From Lentinus brumalis (taxonomy: Eukaryota; Basidiomycota; Agaricomycetes; Polyporales; Polyporaceae): a stretch of DNA of 64,000 bases. Position numbers and translations under genes: made by a program. The notes beneath the pieces were generated by a model. It was not told where the DNA came from and did not search any database. It saw only the letters and a list, made by a program, of their open reading frames with translations. Below are positions 22,656-34,441 of this stretch, in pieces (position 1 is the first letter of the stretch; the number at the start of each line of letters is the position of its first letter). The stretch spans positions 248,001-312,000 of the forward strand of contig MARA01000026.1 of assembly GCA_001792895.1 (NCBI GenBank). Direction: 5' to 3'.

Positions 22656-23824
22656 CAGGGAGAAATACGAGGACAGGGTGCTTCTGGTGGGCGATGATGC
22701 TCGCGATAATCAGCGGTCTTTTGTCTGCCGTTTCGCGGGCGGTGATGCTGGGAGAGAACGCGGGGACCGAGGGGATGGCCCTGCACGCCCTCCGCTCCCC
22801 ACTGCGGTGGTGAGGCCCGTCCTGGCCCAAGCGGCGCGTCCTGCAAACTATTGGCAGCGATTCCGTCTCGTACGCAGCGGAAGGCGTCGTCGATGTCTGC
22901 GTCGTCGAGGACCGCGACGAGCATCGAACTGGAGCCGTGCTTCCCTCGTATTTGTTCGTGTGGGCGGTGTCGTCTCCTCTTGCCCCATCGGTCCTGCTCC
23001 TTGTGTTCCGAAGCAGCTGCGGAGTATGAAACATCCAGGGGGCCGCGCGGCCTACCGTCCAGCTGATTCTGTACCTTGGACACGGGATGGTTGCTGCCAG
23101 GACTTCGTACTTCGGGTTGTGCCGCATCCCAGCCTGAGTCACGTCCAGGCTGGTCCCCGCTCAGAGCCGCAGAGACACGCAAAGACCTCTTTGGTTTTCA
23201 AAAGCTTGTTGCGTGATTCTCTGTACAGGAAGGACGACCTGTGACGACACATGAGAGCCAATCGAATGCGGCCCACCTTGTAAGTCAGATATTCCCGGCC
23301 CATCCAGCGAGACGGGTGCCGATAGCAATCTGCAGCTTGCTACCAGCCTGTGTTGTATACGCAAAAGCGGCTACCGGCATATGGCCCTCCTGCAGGTGCC
23401 TCTGAGTGGGAGGAGAGTACTAGTAGCTGGCGACAAGTCCCACGGAAATCTTGCCAGTGGCAGTGACGCCTTCCTGTACCGGGTCGAGCCGACGGGTACT
23501 GAGCATTGGCATCCGCTACCTATAAGGGCCTACCGGGCTTCGGGTTCGCTAGTAAAGGCTGGCGAGTGCAAGCTGAAAGCGAAAGTTGTTGGTAATCTGT
23601 TTATTCCAGGCTCGTCTATGGGTACATGAAGTTGCCTACTACTCATACATATACAAGACACTCATACAGTGGTGCTAAAGTACGACGATACGAAGACAGG
23701 ACCAATATCCGAAAAGCGATACATAGCAAGCAACATAGCGCACAGCAGCGACGATACTTAACACAACTCCCAAATTCCATCCATCCCAAGCGCCAAGAAG
23801 GGGTATCAGGACTTCAATAAGTAC
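22656..23824. other. Spacer between left arm and helicase gene
   Basis: No supported gene. Long minus-strand open frames at 23182-22537 are a GC effect. One stretch (LVAVLDDADIDDAFRCVRD) looks protein-like but has no start, partner exon or known family. The 3' flank of the helicase gene is included. Confidence 0.45.
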
Positions 23825-26800
23825 TCACTCGTCGTCGTCATAGGAGTGCGTCCTCGCGTACTCGTCCAGACGCGCTAACAAAGCATTCTGCTCAGCCTCA
23901 GAGCTCTGCGCGCTATGGTCGTGTCGGCGGCATGAGGACAAGCTCTGTGCAAGAAGACAAGGGGGACAGGCGACTCACAAGCTCTGGGCAAACTTCGGCA
24001 GGTCGTCCGCTGTCTTCAGGTATCCCATCGCGATCAATGCACTCTGGCGAAGATGAAGCCTGCAGATCCCACATCGTTCAGTACCACATCAACAACTCGC
24101 AAGCATGCAGAACAGCGGTAGACGTCAACTTACTTTGACTCCCCGCTGAGCGAACGCTTCCTGCCGCGCCGGGGCGGCCATTCATATTCAGGCTCTGGTG
24201 GCTTGTCCTTCTGTCGTCCCCGCTGCTTCGCCTTCTTGGCAGCTTTCTTCTTCTCCTGTGTGCCGAAAGAGAGCGGTGAGAAAGATGATAAACTGAAGAG
24301 ATGCTAGAGTACTACCTCCAAGAGCTTCTTCATCCGCTGTACTTCGATGGTGTTTTCCGCGATGAGGTCGTCGTTGCGATGGGAATATTGCACGCCCAGC
24401 GCGCTGAGGGTCTTCTCGACCTCGTTCTGTTCTTCCTTGACTTTTGGCGTATCTGGGAAGATACTTCAGTCGACCTGAGGCCATTCAGGGAGGTCACAAT
24501 GCATACCGTCGTCAAACAGCAGGGCGCCGAGACCACGAAGTTCGTCCTATATGATGATGTAGATCAATGCGTTGGCCGTACAGTGCTCCATGAGTCACAC
24601 TCACGAATTCCTTCCCTGTCTTGGCCTCCTCTTCGTACACCCATTTCACCGCCTCGGGCTTTGTCTTCGGACGCGGCTTCGCACCGCTACCAGAACCGCC
24701 CATGTATGCTAACGCCCAATCCAGGTCGCTGACGTTGGCTTGCTCGATCTGTCCAGTACTCACTCAATGAAACAGTGGAGGAGGAGAAGATTTGGACATA
24801 CCGCCATCTTCGTAGCGTAGGTGTGTTCATGGAGCTTGAAGATGTTCTTAATCCCGAATAACTCCCCTTGCTTACTCTTATCTCCCTGTACACCCTCGAA
24901 GTATCTGCAAGGGTATGAGTGTCATGCTGGGCGTAACACAAATAGCCGCGCTGACCTGGTCTGCAGGCTGGCGTTGTACCCGACCTGCATTTGCTGCTGC
25001 TTGTACACTTGACGGGCATATATCAGCTCTTCGATCGAGCCAGCACCCAGCAGGCGATAGACAGCGACGTCGCGCGTCTGCCCGAAGCGATACGCGCGGT
25101 CCATCGCTTGAAGATCGTGAGCAGGGTCTGGACATATCGGTCAGCGGAGGCCCGTTGAATTAGATATCACTGCGAACATACTCCAGTTGGGATCTACGCT
25201 TGTCAGCGCACGTGCCTGACAGAAGGCAGCGGATAGACTCACCGAAGATCACGACCTTGTTCGCTGCTGTCAAGTTGAGACCGGTACCGCCCGCCATGGT
25301 CGAAATCAAGAAGATGAAGATGTCCGGGTCCTCCTGGAACCTGTCAATCATGGGCATGCCTGTCCCAGCCCAACGCCATATCAGCATATCGACCCGATAC
25401 TCGTGACTAGAACGACTGACGATCCTGCTGCTTCGTCGAGCCGTCAAGCTTGACGAACCCATATCCTGCACGACATTGAATGAGCATTCCGTGTATAACA
25501 CTGGAGTACTAAGAGACACACCTTGCCCGCTGAGATGGAACTCCAGCATCTCGAGGAGCTTGACCGACTTCGTAAAGATCAACACCTTGCTGGACCGCTC
25601 CTTACGCCATCCCTGGAGCAGCGTCTCCAGGACCTGCCACTTTCCGCAGAACTCTGGTCGCAGCATCGAAGGCCCGTACTTGGGCACGTTCTCGCCGAAG
25701 GCGAGCTTTGAGAGCTCCCTGTTCCGTGCTGTCTACAGGACCGTTGAACTGAGTCGGGGGTCGAGGCTGTATACGAGGACTCTGCTCACCTGGTCGGTCG
25801 TATCAGTTGGCGCTACGCGGGAGGTTGTCAGTCTCGGAGACGGTGACGGTGACTATTCGGACAGAGGCACTTACACGGCAAGATAAGAGCCAGATGGTTC
25901 GATATCTTTATCAAGGTAGACATATACTTGAATAAGTCACCGGGATGAACCGGGTGACAACACTTCTTTCGTCTAGACACGGGTCAGCGTATGTTGACGG
26001 CGTTGAGTGGAGGTTAAGAGGACACACGATTTCCCTGATTTACAGTCGCACGGCCGATCCTTGTTCACCAAATTGTCGACGGCCTCGAGGCCGATGATCC
26101 TCTTGTAGACAGCGATCTGCATAGGTGTGAGCGGACAAAACACGACTTGGTCTGTCTTCTTCGGTAGCTGAGGAGTAATTGGTGAGTGGGGAGCGAGTAG
26201 CACGGATGCGCGACGAGCGACTCACCTGGTGCTGGATGATATCCTTCGTTCTGTGCAGAATATAGTTGAGCAGGAGAAGAGACGTCCAAGGGAAGAGTGA
26301 ACCGACCTGCGTAAGAACAGCTGCGGCAGAAGCTGCCCAGTGAGGATCTTAGCAACCAGCTGTCTAGAAGGTCAGGGCAGAGACAAGTATCGGGAACGGA
26401 TACAACGACTGACCGCGGCCTTCACATGCTCCTCGTCCGACGCAGACTTGCTCTGCCCGACGCGAAGTGGCTTCTCGACATAGCTCTCCCACTGCTTCTT
26501 GGTCCCCACTGCCCCTGGGTTGGTCCAATTCAGCACAGTCCACAGCTCGTCGTATCCATTCTGGATGACTGCGGCAGCATACAGTCAGTGCTGCAATTGG
26601 GGACACGAATCCGTCTGGGACGGCCACGCACCTGTTCCGCTCAGCCCAAACCTGCAGGGGCACGTGAAGCGACTGAAGGCTTCTGCGAGCTTGGACTTCG
26701 GATTCTTGACGCGGTGAACCTCGTCGATGAAGATGCACGACCATGGCAGCTCGTCAAGGAGGTCAATGTCCCGCCTTGCGACATCGAACGAGGTCAGCAC

Positions 26801-28651
26801 TGTTGACATCGTAAGCGCATACACTCTTGTTGGAATTTGTCAGGGTGCTCACCAACGTCGAGGCGACCCATCTTGAAGTCATTCAGGACGTCCATCCGGG
26901 ACGCCGGAGCGCCGATGTACAATCCCACTTCGAAGTAACCCCACTGCACGGGGTCACCGTGAGTACAAGGTCTTAGCGTGCGAACCAGTGAAGGACGTAC
27001 AGTCTCGAACTCCCTCTCCCAGTTTCCGACGACACTACTTGGGCCAATGATGAGACACGTCGGCCATGTCGCGTTCGCGGGTGGCAGGGAGCGATGCTTC
27101 CTCCATTCCTTCCGGTCCTGTAGCTTCGAGACGTGTTTGCGCCGACGGTCAGCGTCCAGGTTGTCTCCATGCTTCTTCATGATTGCGGAGAGAAAAGAGA
27201 TAACCTGGATGGTCTTGCCTGTAGTCACGGTCAGTGGGGAGAACGGTTACAGCTGAACAGTACTTGCCCTATGCAGCGAGTCAGCGTGGTTCCAGGTATA
27301 TTCGATGTATGGCTCACCAGTCCCATGTCGTCTCCAAGCAAGCCACCTCTTCCTTCCTTGTAACGCTCATAGAAGAACCGGACTCCATCTCGTTGGTATT
27401 CGCGGAGGAACGTATTGATGCGTCCCGGGACCCTGTGCTCCCGGTCAAGAACCAACGGGCCTGCGAGTGACTCGCCGGGCTTGAGTTTGAAGGAAGGCCG
27501 TGGCTGCGTATACTGAACAGGAACAATTGAGCACAGATGTATGAGCAGAGCACGACACCGTACCTCATCCAAATCGGGGTCCTCTTCAGGCTCCGTCTCG
27601 GACCCGGAGTCTTCCGCAGACGGTGTTACCTTCTTCGACGGTGGTTTCTGACAGGGCACAGGCTTGTTGCTCGCTGACAGACCTTTGAGCGCTGCGGGGG
27701 CAGCTGTCGGAATCTTCCCGGCAATCCAGTCTAGCTCGTCAGATTCGGGTTCGGTCACTGAGTCCTCAGGGTCTTCAAGTTTTGCCTTCTTACTTGAGGG
27801 CGGCTGGCTGCCAGTGGGTTGCGACGAGGCTGATGGCTTACTTGATGGTGTTGCGGCGGGCTTGTCGTCGAAGACCTCGTCCGACTCGTATTCTGGTACT
27901 GATGAGTAAAATCCGACAAGAAATAGAGGAAATACGTACCAGTGACGGAGTCATCAACAGGGTCTGAAGTCGACTTGGGTGGTGCGACTGGCGGTTTGAG
28001 AGGACGGGGAGGGACCTTCGGGATCCGAGGGTGCTCGTCTTCTACTACCGAACCACACTCCTCGTCTTCCTCTTCTTCCTCCTGCTCGTCTTCCTCTTCC
28101 TCTTCGTCGTCCGCATCGTCTTCATTGTCAGAATCTGCCGCTGGCAAAATTCCGAATGAACCTGCACAGGCATGAGTCGGTACAGGCAGCGTATCGAGAA
28201 CAGAAACGCAAAATACCAAATAATTGCACGAGCAGATTGCGTTGCAAAGGAATGCCCTCTCCTTGCTTCGAGTCATCTATATCTGCGCATCAGGATCTAC
28301 CCGAGAGTGGTTGGAGAAGATTTACCCAGCGGTGGTGAAGGTGAGCGATCCTCGCCTTTGAGGCTCTCTTTCCGACGTCGCTTTCTCGGTGGTGCAGATT
28401 TATGTGAGCCAGCGGACTGCCTACCACGTTTCTTCGGCTCTGGTACGAACGCTCCCGGGTTGAAATCAGGGTCCGAGTCCGACTCTGCGTCTCTCGTTAG
28501 AAGGAATGGAACACCGCGTTAGTAGTAGCGTCACCTAATGGCACCGCGCTGGACGCGTCGTTTCCTGGGGAATTGTCAGATACAGCACGCTAGCTCAGGA
28601 AGTAGACTGACGTTTTGCATACGCAGAGCCCTTCTGCGAGTTGGAGGACAT
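23825..28651 (-). CDS. SNF2-family DNA translocase, ERCC6L2 type
   Basis: Nuclear ATP-dependent DNA translocase related to ERCC6L2, a family tied to DNA repair and chromatin. More than 20 short introns; all exons run in frame from [13 protein letters not shown] to the C-terminal HSYDDDE. The order is: a basic then strongly acidic N-terminus (an E/D run near 28145-28040), [21 protein letters not shown], the Walker A loop GDDMGLGKT (about 27322-27210), [13 protein letters not shown] (DEVH box), [39 protein letters not shown], and motif [13 protein letters not shown]. After that come the family-specific [33 protein letters not shown] and [16 protein letters not shown], and a lysine-rich tail. 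Roughly 1,100 residues. The P-loop codons are split by two introns one base apart (see findings). It is the only gene between two inverted-repeat arms. Confidence 0.92.
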
Positions 28652-29996
28652 CGTGGTTATGGGTCAAGCTTGCGGTGCCAGCGCTTGGGACTATGTATTA
28701 TTCGCCAAATGCGGTTATGGCATCAAGACATCTACCACATATGGATGTGTAGACGCGCATCGGATTGCGAACCTTTCTTGAAAGTTGAAGTGCTTGTAGA
28801 TAAGCTATGGCCCCTCCGGGCAAACCTGGCCACACCGGATGATATAGTATTGCTAGTGTTGCTCTTTGGAGTCGTTTGGAGTTGGACAGAAAGATTGCAG
28901 TTGTCGCGCATAATGACAAATGCGATATCTCTGACCCGCGCGGCTTGCTTGGGCGGGCGAGAGCCCGCCCTCGCCGCCGCTACAGTAACTCAGTCCGGTT
29001 ACCGGACTCTGCTCATACCAGCTGAGTACCCGGACTCTTCTTGACCGCACGCCGGAGCTGCGCCAGATGCCACGTTGTGCAGCAGCCTGCTCGGGCGTGT
29101 TCACCCAGGTAGCTTCTGGCTTCTAGCTGGTAGCCTTCGATAACCATCTGCAGGTGCACTGTGGGAGACACATACCCTGCACGACTGTCTGAAACGCAAA
29201 ACCATGTGGGGCCCCACTTTCCCACTCCTAAAGACTTCGACATTACTCCCTCCAAAACCTGTCCACTTCTCGTGGCCAGGAATTCCTAGAATTCGAAGGC
29301 GGAGCCAGACGCTTTGTTCAAACGACACGACTCACATTCTCATGACTGGAGTCAGCTTTTGGGGAGATCACGCATGGCTGAGTAGTTCGATTTTCTAGTG
29401 GCCACGCGTTCTCCAACATGAATTGACTTCGACTCGGACAGACCGGGGAGTCCTCCTCCACTGTGCATGCTGAAACTATCCACTTATTTCTTCCAACGCA
29501 CGCTTTGTTTCTGACATATACACGGAACTCGCGGTCTGGGATCGTGTAGAGTTCGCCACTGTTCGGTTGCGAAGTGAGCCCCAGTACTTGGTGACTTCAA
29601 GGCGGTCCGCGAACGACATCCTCCAGTTCATGCACGCCTACGCAAGCGTACACCATGTTATCTTATGCAAGTGGACAAAACAGCTCGGTCACGCTGCTGA
29701 GCTCTACAGTACTGTCTCGATGACTGGAAGACAGAAATGGTGAGAAGAGTAGTTGTTCGGAGCCCGCGTCAAGCCCGCGTGTCCAACACCTTTATTCGCT
29801 TCCTGAGGCTGACGGAGGGCAAACCACCGCGGCGTCAGCCGCACTCGCCGCGTTCCTGTCCTCACCCGCCTTTCCCCACAACCGCCATCCTCCCCCACCC
29901 GGCCAGCACGTCTTCGCTCCCTCCCATGCTCAACCTCAACTACCGCCGCTCCTCTTCCCAACGGACAACCCCATGATCAGCGCGGGCACGGCTTGG
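28652..29996. other. Helicase promoter side and spacer to the right arm
   Basis: No supported gene. It contains a 24-base motif (GCCCCTCCGGGCAAACCTGG then CCAC, 28810-28833) that recurs at 53224-53247 with one mismatch. Near 29820-29910 there is a third, partial copy of the arm promoter (GCGTTCCTGTCCTCACCCGC then CTTTCCCCACAACCGCC). Confidence 0.45.
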
Positions 29997-31936
29997 CATG
30001 AGGAGGGCGACCGAGAAGCAGCGCCGAGGACCCACACAAGGACAAGGGCGCTGTTTTTTCGGCCTCCTGGGACAACAGAGCTGGCGCCAGCCGCTCCCCT
30101 TAAAAGGCCCAGCTCTGCGCGTTCTTGTCCTCACACACCTTTCCCCGCAACCATCACCACCCCCAACCACTAAGTATGCAGGCTATGTTCCCTTCTATGC
30201 TTGACCGCTGCGCGTCCTAATGTAGTGCGCCCTCGAAGTTCAACGGGCCGGCACGGGCACGACGCATCAGGGTACGCCACTCTACTTTTCCCCGCCCGCC
30301 GCCCCTCTCACCTCCTGCACAGCGTCGATGTACCAGGTCGTCTCAGTGTGAAACATGTACGTTTGTCTCCCTCTCCCTCCATCTCCACCATGGCTGACAC
30401 TGGCTCAGGTAGCACTGTGGCGTGCCGTCCCGGTCACAAGTTGGCCATCAACCCGTTCTGCCCTGCCGTCGTAGCCGGCCTCGAGTGGCGGAGCGGGAAT
30501 GCGCCCAGGCGTCGGCGCTCCGCACTGGCATAGGCCTCGTACGTCCACCTCGTGGGTCGTCACGGTCTGTGTCGGTCGGGGTGAACCGGGAAGGAGTCCT
30601 GCGCCACCCGCTGGCTGGGACTCTTCACGGACGCTGTAACCATCAACGTGCTGCATAGCAGCATGGGTGGCGACGTACACTCAGGTGCATCCGGCTGACT
30701 CCTCTGCGAGGTCTGCTCTTCTGCGGACCGCTTCGCATGTGTCGCGTAAGTGGTGGCCTCGACGTCATGTCGCCAGCGAAGGGATCGTCCTTTGTGGTGC
30801 GTTTACCTCAGTGCCTCCTGCTCGACAACAACTAACTCTAGCCTCCACGACCATCAAGACATCTCTCCCCCACTCCGTCCATGCACGCCACTGTGCTCGA
30901 GCCTCGAGCTAAACTTCCGGTCCGTGTGAGCAGTCTAGAAGCAACCGATATCGCATCGGCGCGACATACTCTCCGGACCACCTTTCGCCGCGCTGCCAGC
31001 TCCCAGTCCCGGCGGATGCTCAGCGTGCGGTCCGTGTTGGCAGTCTAGAAGCAACCGATGCTACATCGGCGCGTCAGCCCTCCGGACCACCGTTCCCACT
31101 GCGCAGAGACGCGACAGGCGTGCGCTGGATGCGGGATGCAACGAGCTCGGATATCAACAACGCGTATGTTTCTTTGCCGTCTCGCAGGCTGACCGTCCTC
31201 TCGTCTCTAGGCGCTCGCATGCGAGCACCCTATCATGCCCTGTGACTGTGCCGTACGCCGAAAGTCCTGGTGTACGGCCTTCCTACGCCGGGGTTGCATA
31301 GTCGCATGCAAGCGTCATAGGTAGCTCGGTTGATCAACAGCGACGCCGGGGGAAGGGCCCACCTGGCGTCGCATATCAAGTCAAGGTCTGTTCTGTCTTT
31401 GTTGTATCGCTTCGCACTGCTGACAAGTACACTGATGCAGGAGGACCTGGGAGATGGAGTTTGGAGCAAGTGAGTCCTCTACTCGACGTCGCTGTCATCA
31501 CCACGTACTGACGCTCTGTTCCAGATGTGACAAATGCGGCTCTGTTGTGCAACCCGTGCCATGCCCCGGTTCCGCCTCGTCTCAGTACGAGGGGCCGACG
31601 CCGCGCGTGCGTTGCATACGAGCCTACGTCAAGGGGAGAGTGGACACGACTCTTGAACGCTGCCCACGAGTATAAATGGTTTGTGTTCATTGTACATGCT
31701 CTCCTCATTGCACGTACTGACTGTTCTCCTCGCAGCTGAAGTCGAGGCACACGACATCGACCATCGAGCTGCAAGCGCCGCTCGGAGATCTCTGCAAACG
31801 AGTCTCCGAGTCAAGAACGGCCCCGAGGTACGGTCATCCGCTGCCCTGGTGGCGGCGGTTGTTCCTGGCGCAGGCCTCTTCGTGGCTCTCGGGATTAGTA
31901 CCCGCTCACGCGGGGAAGCTAACGTGCGCCGAAATC
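29997..31936 (+). repeat. Right arm of the diverged inverted repeat (about 1.9 kb)
   Basis: Partner of 20925-22655 in opposite orientation. It keeps the promoter-like box (near 30098), the GTATGC...CCTAATGTAG intron-like unit (about 30175-30226), a GTACGC donor and the GTTCCTGGCGCAGGCCTCTT end. It contains two 60-odd-base tandem copies (about 30917-30982 and 31029-31092), each bounded by GGTCCG and CGGACC and containing CAGTCTAGAAGCAACCGAT. The left arm has the same two units, more diverged. Coding frames are interrupted here by small indels, so this arm looks more decayed than the left. Confidence 0.75.
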
Positions 31937-32301
31937 CTGTGGGTAATCAAGAATAACGCCCTGTGGCGTCCTGCCTCTCTGTTCCTCAATGTCTTGTGTC
32001 TTCGTGTATTATGCACTCGTGCCAGCCCGAATATACTGCGTCCATTGTACTGAATCCTCCTTACATGTTGTGGTTCGCAAACTAAGTACACGCTTCCACA
32101 AGTGACCTTGAAGCATAGTACTTTTGACCAAGTACAACTGGTACAGCCACCGTGGCTAGTCGCGCGCTCGCGTCGGTGATCGCGGCGCGCTCTCTCCTCC
32201 CTCTTCCTGCCTCCTCCCTAACACGGGCTCCTACACTTTGCCCCATACTCGCCACCTTCCTCTTCGACGCTGAGCGTGTTCTGCTTTTGTGTCCATTTGC
32301 C
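31937..32301. other. Promoter region of the MT-A70 gene
   Basis: No gene seen. It ends in a CT-rich leader typical of fungal transcription starts. Confidence 0.5.
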
Positions 32302-34260
32302 ATGGCGACCACTGAGTGCCTCGCTGCCGCGAACGACCTCCTCGCGAGCCACAATGCGCTCGTCTCGCGCATCCGGAATACTCAGAGACACTACCGACGA
32401 CAACTGAAGACCATCCCATCGCCGCCGCACGCGATCTTGAAGCTACCCTTGATACCCACACCGCCGCGGTCTCCGTCATCGTCGCCTCCGTCGTCACCTC
32501 TCATCACCTCCCCGCCCAAGCCGCCCCGGCCAGACCTCCCCCCTGCGAAGCGCGCGAGGGTCGCGCGGTACAACAACTACGTACCCGAGGAGGAGACCAT
32601 ACGGAACGACTATTCACAACGGTATGTGGATGGCGGAGAGTGGCCGCAGGATTGGGTGCTTGGGGCGGACCCGGAGCATCGGTTTGAAGAGTGAGTGGTC
32701 GTTGGTGCTGTTGTGTTCGTTTGGCTGGTCTCTACGCGTCCTAAAGGGCGGAACACCACGTCCATGTCATATACTGTCTACCATCGAGACTTAATGTTAC
32801 GTCGACTCCAGGTATCCGAAACAGCAACGTCTGCTAGCACTCAAGAAGGCTGCGGTAGCAGCTCATGCCCTCCCTCCCACATTCCTCCCCTACTCAGAAC
32901 TGTCGTCGCTGCAGGGTTCAAAATTCGACGTCATCCTCATAGACCCGCCGTTCTCATCGTCGTTCACCTGGGAAGACCTGCAGAACCTGCCAATACCCGC
33001 ACTCTCGGCTGATCCGTCTTTCGTCCTGCTCTGGGTTGGGAGTGGGTCGGGGGAGGGCCTTGAGCGTGGGCGCGAGGTCATGGCAAAGTGGGGCTTCCGG
33101 AGATGCGAGGATATCGTCTGGGTGAAGACGAACAAGACGACAAATAAGGGACCAGGGGTAAGCCCGTGCATCCTGTGGCAAGTCGCTACGCTAACTAGGC
33201 GCATAGACAGATCCGCCCACGACATCTCTCCTCACGCGGACGAAGCAACACTGCTTAATGGGCATCCGTGGCACAGTCCGCCGGTCAACAGACAATTGGT
33301 TCGTTCACTGCAACGTCGGTGCGCATATATCCTCCCGTCTTACGGCGTTGGCATACTCACTAGGGGACAGATACCGACGTCCTCATCTGGGAGGGTGACG
33401 CGTCAGATCCTACACTCAAGCCACCCGAGATGTACACGCTCATCGAGAACTTCTGTCTGGGTCTGCGTCGTCTCGAGATCTTCGGTCGAGCACGCACGGC
33501 GCGCCGTGGATGGGTGACGGCGCTCGCAGAGGGCGAGGAAGACCGCATAGAAGAAGGCATGACGCTCGGCGAAGACGACGGGACGAAGGACGCACAGGAG
33601 GGCGCCATGCGCTGGGACCGCGAGCGGTGGGAAGCACAGGTGAAGGAGGTCGCAGGTGGCAGCACGAAGCTCGTCGTCCCCGCCACGCCCGAAATCGACG
33701 CCCTCCGCCCGAAGTCGCCGGTCCGCGGTGGCTCCTCGAACGCGCACGCGGGCAACATGCACCCATCTGGGCCTAACAGCTCGCCGATGCAGGTCCCGAT
33801 GTCCATGGCCGGTCCGTCTGCGGGAGGCATGGGAGCCCCTGGCGGACGCGGCGGGTTCGGGAACCAGAACCGCATGATGGGCCCGCCTATGGTCCCGATG
33901 AACAACATGGCTGGGGACATGGGCGGGATGGGCATGATGGGCTGGTCAGGCGACATGAGCGGGATGGGGCTCGGTATCAACGTCGGCGGGATGGGCATGA
34001 ACGGGATGAACGGGATGGGAGGAATGAATGGAATGAACGCCATGGGCATGGGGATGGGCGTCGGCCAGCAGGGAATGGTCCAGGGCTTCGGCGGCGGCGG
34101 CGCTGGGGGCCGGTTCAACGGCGGCTTCGACGGTGGGATGAACATGGGTGGCGGCGGCGGCGGGATGGGGTGGATGAACAATGGGGAGGACAGTTCATGG
34201 ATGGAACTGGTGGAGGGATGTGGGATGGAGGCATGGGCGGCGGGATGGGCGAGGGGATGA
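32302..34260 (+). CDS. MT-A70 family protein, METTL14/KAR4-like
   Basis: Member of the MT-A70 methyltransferase family, on the METTL14/KAR4 side that pairs with the catalytic METTL3/IME4 subunit in mRNA N6-adenosine methylation. Exons 32302-32690, 32812-33157, 33207-33319 and 33371-34260. The N-terminus is proline-rich. The core follows: [75 protein letters not shown] and [23 protein letters not shown]. The catalytic-motif position reads DPPF, intermediate between METTL3 DPPW and METTL14 EPPL. The last exon adds about 150 residues rich in Gly and Met. The annotated frame stops at 34260, but a Gly/Met reading continues in the other two frames (about 34184-34260, then 34262-34441), suggesting frame-shifting indels in the repeat. 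Confidence 0.9.
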
Positions 34261-34441
34261 TGGGATGACCGGCATGAACGGCATGAATGGCATGAACGGC
34301 ATGAACGGCATGAACAATGTCAACATGGGCGGGATGGGTGGGATGCGGATGGGCATGAACTCGGGCATGGGGTCGAACATGATGGGTATGGGCATGGGCC
34401 AGTGGAACGGGGAAGGGTTCGAGGGCAGGTTCGCTGGCTGA
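33900..34441 (+). repeat. Gly-Met coding minisatellite, includes GGCATGAAC x5
   Basis: Imperfect repeats of GGG/GGC-ATG-AAC units encode GMN/GGM. The cleanest array is about 34271-34315. Composition stays Gly/Met/Asn-rich in frame +1 to about 34190, in a second frame to about 34258 ([20 protein letters not shown]) and in a third to 34441 (TGMNGMNGM...GRFAG). Confidence 0.7.

Noticed and set aside
22537..23182. Two minus-strand frames of 175-201 codons at the arm border
   Set aside because: They cross the boundary of the inverted repeat, overlap each other and show no recognisable protein.
32302..34441. Long minus-strand frames opposite the MT-A70 gene (for example 34181-33360, Pro/Met-rich)
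   Set aside because: They are mirror images of the Gly/Met repeat of the real gene.
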